From Prauserella alba (GTDB lineage: Bacteria > Actinomycetota > Actinomycetes > Mycobacteriales > Pseudonocardiaceae), in the NCBI RefSeq assembly GCF_024171735.1, contig NZ_JAMTCH010000004.1, forward strand, positions 124,001-188,000: 64,000 bases of DNA, given 5' to 3'. Shown in pieces: positions 62,872-64,000 of the stretch (position 1 is the first letter of the stretch; each line of letters opens with the position of its first letter). Position numbers and translations under genes: made by a program. The notes below the pieces were generated by a model that saw nothing but the letters and a program-made list of their open reading frames with translations, had not been told where the DNA came from and did no database searches.

Positions 62872-63879
62872 TCAGCGCTCCGGGCTCACGGCGCGGACCA
62901 TCTCGGGGCCCCACACCGGCTCGTAGGATTCGTACAGCGGCCGCACCGCCGCACGGAAACGGGCGACCTGCGCATCGGTCAGCACGGTCGTCTTCATCAG
63001 CTTCGACTGCTCGTCGATCTGCTGCTGTTCCAGCCCCCGGTTGGTCTCGATCTGGAACGCGTTCGCATCGGCCGCGGCCGCCTCCACGATCTTCCGGTCC
63101 GCCGGGCTCAGCGAGCGGAACAGGTCCTGGTTCATCCCGAGGATCAGCGGGTCGTAGACGTAGTTCCACACGGTCAGATGCCGCTGCACCTCGGCGAGCC
63201 CTGCCGACGAGATGACGTCCATCGGATTCTCCTGGCCCTCGATCGTGCCCTGCTGGAGCGAGGTGAACACCTCGGAGAAGTTCATCGTCGTCGGGTTGGC
63301 ACCGAGCCTGCGGAAGATGTCGGTGAACATGCCGATACCGGGGATGCGCACCTTGATGCCGGCCAGGTCGGCGGGCTCGTTCACCGGGCGGACGTTGTTC
63401 GTCAGCTGCCGGAAGCCGCTCTCGCCGAACCCGAGCATCTTCACACCGATCTCGGAGGAGAGCTTCTCGTAGGCGGCGGTCGCACCGCCCTGCAGTGCGC
63501 GGTCGGCCTCGTCGTAGTCGCGGTACAGGAACGGGGCGTTGATCGCGCCGAACCGCGGGTCGATGCCCGCGTAGATGATCGTGGAGTTGTAGGAGAAGTC
63601 CTTGTCGCCGTTCATCAGCTGTTCGACCCCTGCTGCGGGGTCGCCCGCCGAGAGCTGCTCGCCGGTGAAGATCCGGAGTTTCATCCGGCCACCGGACTCG
63701 CGGGACAGGGTCTCGGCGAACCGCTGGGCCGCTTGGTACCAGGTGGAGGACTCTCCGACCGTGACGGTCATGTCCCAGGTGTAGACCGGTTTGTCCGGCG
63801 TGGCCGTCACCGAGCCGCATGCGCCGAGCACCAGGCAGGCCAGCAGTGCGACGGCGCCCCGAAGGCGCTTCGACATCAT
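62872..63879 (-). CDS. dctP: TRAP transporter substrate-binding lipoprotein (DctP)
   Basis: A 335-residue lipoprotein, ATG 63879 with GGAGAA six bases before it. The signal ends in the lipobox LGAC (MSKRLRGAVALLACLVLGAC). DctP motifs include YQAAQRFAETLSRESGGRMKLRIFTGEQL, a long helix start, the AGIKVRIPGIGMFTDIFRRLGANPTTMNFSEVFTSLQQGTIEGQENP core with the conserved Arg for the carboxylate of the ligand, and VWNYVYDPLI. TRAP binding proteins of this subgroup often bind uronates or other sugar acids. The gene is preceded by a good promoter and an IclR-type palindrome. Confidence 0.92.
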   Translation of the reverse strand: MMSKRLRGAVALLACLVLGACGSVTATPDKPVYTWDMTVTVGESSTWYQAAQRFAETLSRESGGRMKLRIFTGEQLSAGDPAAGVEQLMNGDKDFSYNSTIIYAGIDPRFGAINAPFLYRDYDEADRALQGGATAAYEKLSSEIGVKMLGFGESGFRQLTNNVRPVNEPADLAGIKVRIPGIGMFTDIFRRLGANPTTMNFSEVFTSLQQGTIEGQENPMDVISSAGLAEVQRHLTVWNYVYDPLILGMNQDLFRSLSPADRKIVEAAAADANAFQIETNRGLEQQQIDEQSKLMKTTVLTDAQVARFRAAVRPLYESYEPVWGPEMVRAVSPER

Positions 63880-63916
63880 TGTCCGTTCTCCTCGTCCGCC
63901 CCGGAAGGGCACACCG

Positions 63917-63946
63917 ATATTGAGAGAAGCCGATCAGCAATGTCAA
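63917..63946 (-). promoter_or_regulatory. dctP promoter
   Basis: On the minus strand TTGACA (63941-63946), an 18-bp spacer and CAATAT (63917-63922), about 38 bp before the dctP start. Confidence 0.65.
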
Positions 63947-63964
63947 TGCACAACCGGGATCAGT

Positions 63965-63981
63965 GGTCCACAATATGGACC
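63965..63981. promoter_or_regulatory. 17-bp palindrome, likely IclR-type operator
   Basis: GGTCCA-CAATA-TGGACC is a perfect six-base-arm dyad 18 bp upstream of the dctP -35 box. Its place fits an activator or a repressor site. The sequence ends soon after, so the regulator gene may lie just beyond the window. Confidence 0.65.
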
Positions 63982-64000
63982 GTTGCGGTCAGGCGGGAAT

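Overview
The window is high-GC chromosomal DNA from an actinomycete, most likely a member of the Pseudonocardiaceae (Saccharomonospora/Prauserella/Amycolatopsis type). The lineage call is inferred from gene content and order. The block nei - rpiB - Rv2466c-like - pepN - DUF5130 - ctaJ - HNH - glbO, followed later by an Rv2474c-like gene - thioesterase - NAD-glutamate dehydrogenase - ettA - ssb, follows the Mycobacterium tuberculosis Rv2464c-Rv2478c order as I remember it. F420-dependent and mycothiol-linked enzymes, ClpC2 and CtaJ also point to Actinobacteria.

Layout. 0-10 kb: a truncated class V aminotransferase, a secreted lamin-tail protein, tRNA-Pro and tRNA-Gly, a run of small enzymes (GNAT, methyltransferase, SnoaL-like, F420 oxidoreductase), an NlpC/P60 hydrolase, a DUF1542-like membrane protein, the nei/rpiB pair and a ComB-like/MBL-fold pair. 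9.4-34 kb: mostly conserved housekeeping genes, with a desaturase broken by a frameshift, a protein made almost entirely of 17 hexapeptide repeats, an apparently leaderless clpC2 with two perfect palindromes in its promoter, and a 1139-codon protein with a helical head and a disordered tail. 34-46 kb: accessory functions. These are a secreted crystallin/I36-like protein, tRNA-Arg, a YVTN-type propeller, an abgT-M20 peptidase operon with a divergent Lrp regulator, a fructan/sucrose module (GH32, DeoR regulator, sugar porter) and a Kef-type antiporter.

46.8-64 kb is a sugar-acid and sugar catabolism island with three units. (1) uxuB - Zn-free-type idonate/gulonate dehydrogenase - MHS transporter - manD - eda - kdgK reads as a complete route from L-gulonate (or L-idonate) through fructuronate, mannonate, KDG and KDPG to pyruvate and glyceraldehyde-3-phosphate, with a divergent IclR regulator. 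(2) deoR - PfkB kinase - aldolase - Zn-dehydrogenase - MHS transporter has a kinase and aldolase strikingly like YihV and YihT of the E. coli sulfoquinovose pathway, and YihW is also a DeoR-family regulator. No sulfoquinovosidase or isomerase is present, so this looks like a variant sulfosugar (or related ketose) pathway. Four copies of one 16-bp operator lie in its two promoter regions. (3) A TRAP transporter (dctPQM) with an SDR follows, preceded by a promoter and an IclR-type palindrome.

The most interesting leads are the YihV/YihT-like module, the hexapeptide-repeat protein, the reconstructed gulonate route with its operators, and the matching promoter blocks of the fructan module. All functional assignments rest on reading the sequence and family knowledge; no searches were run.
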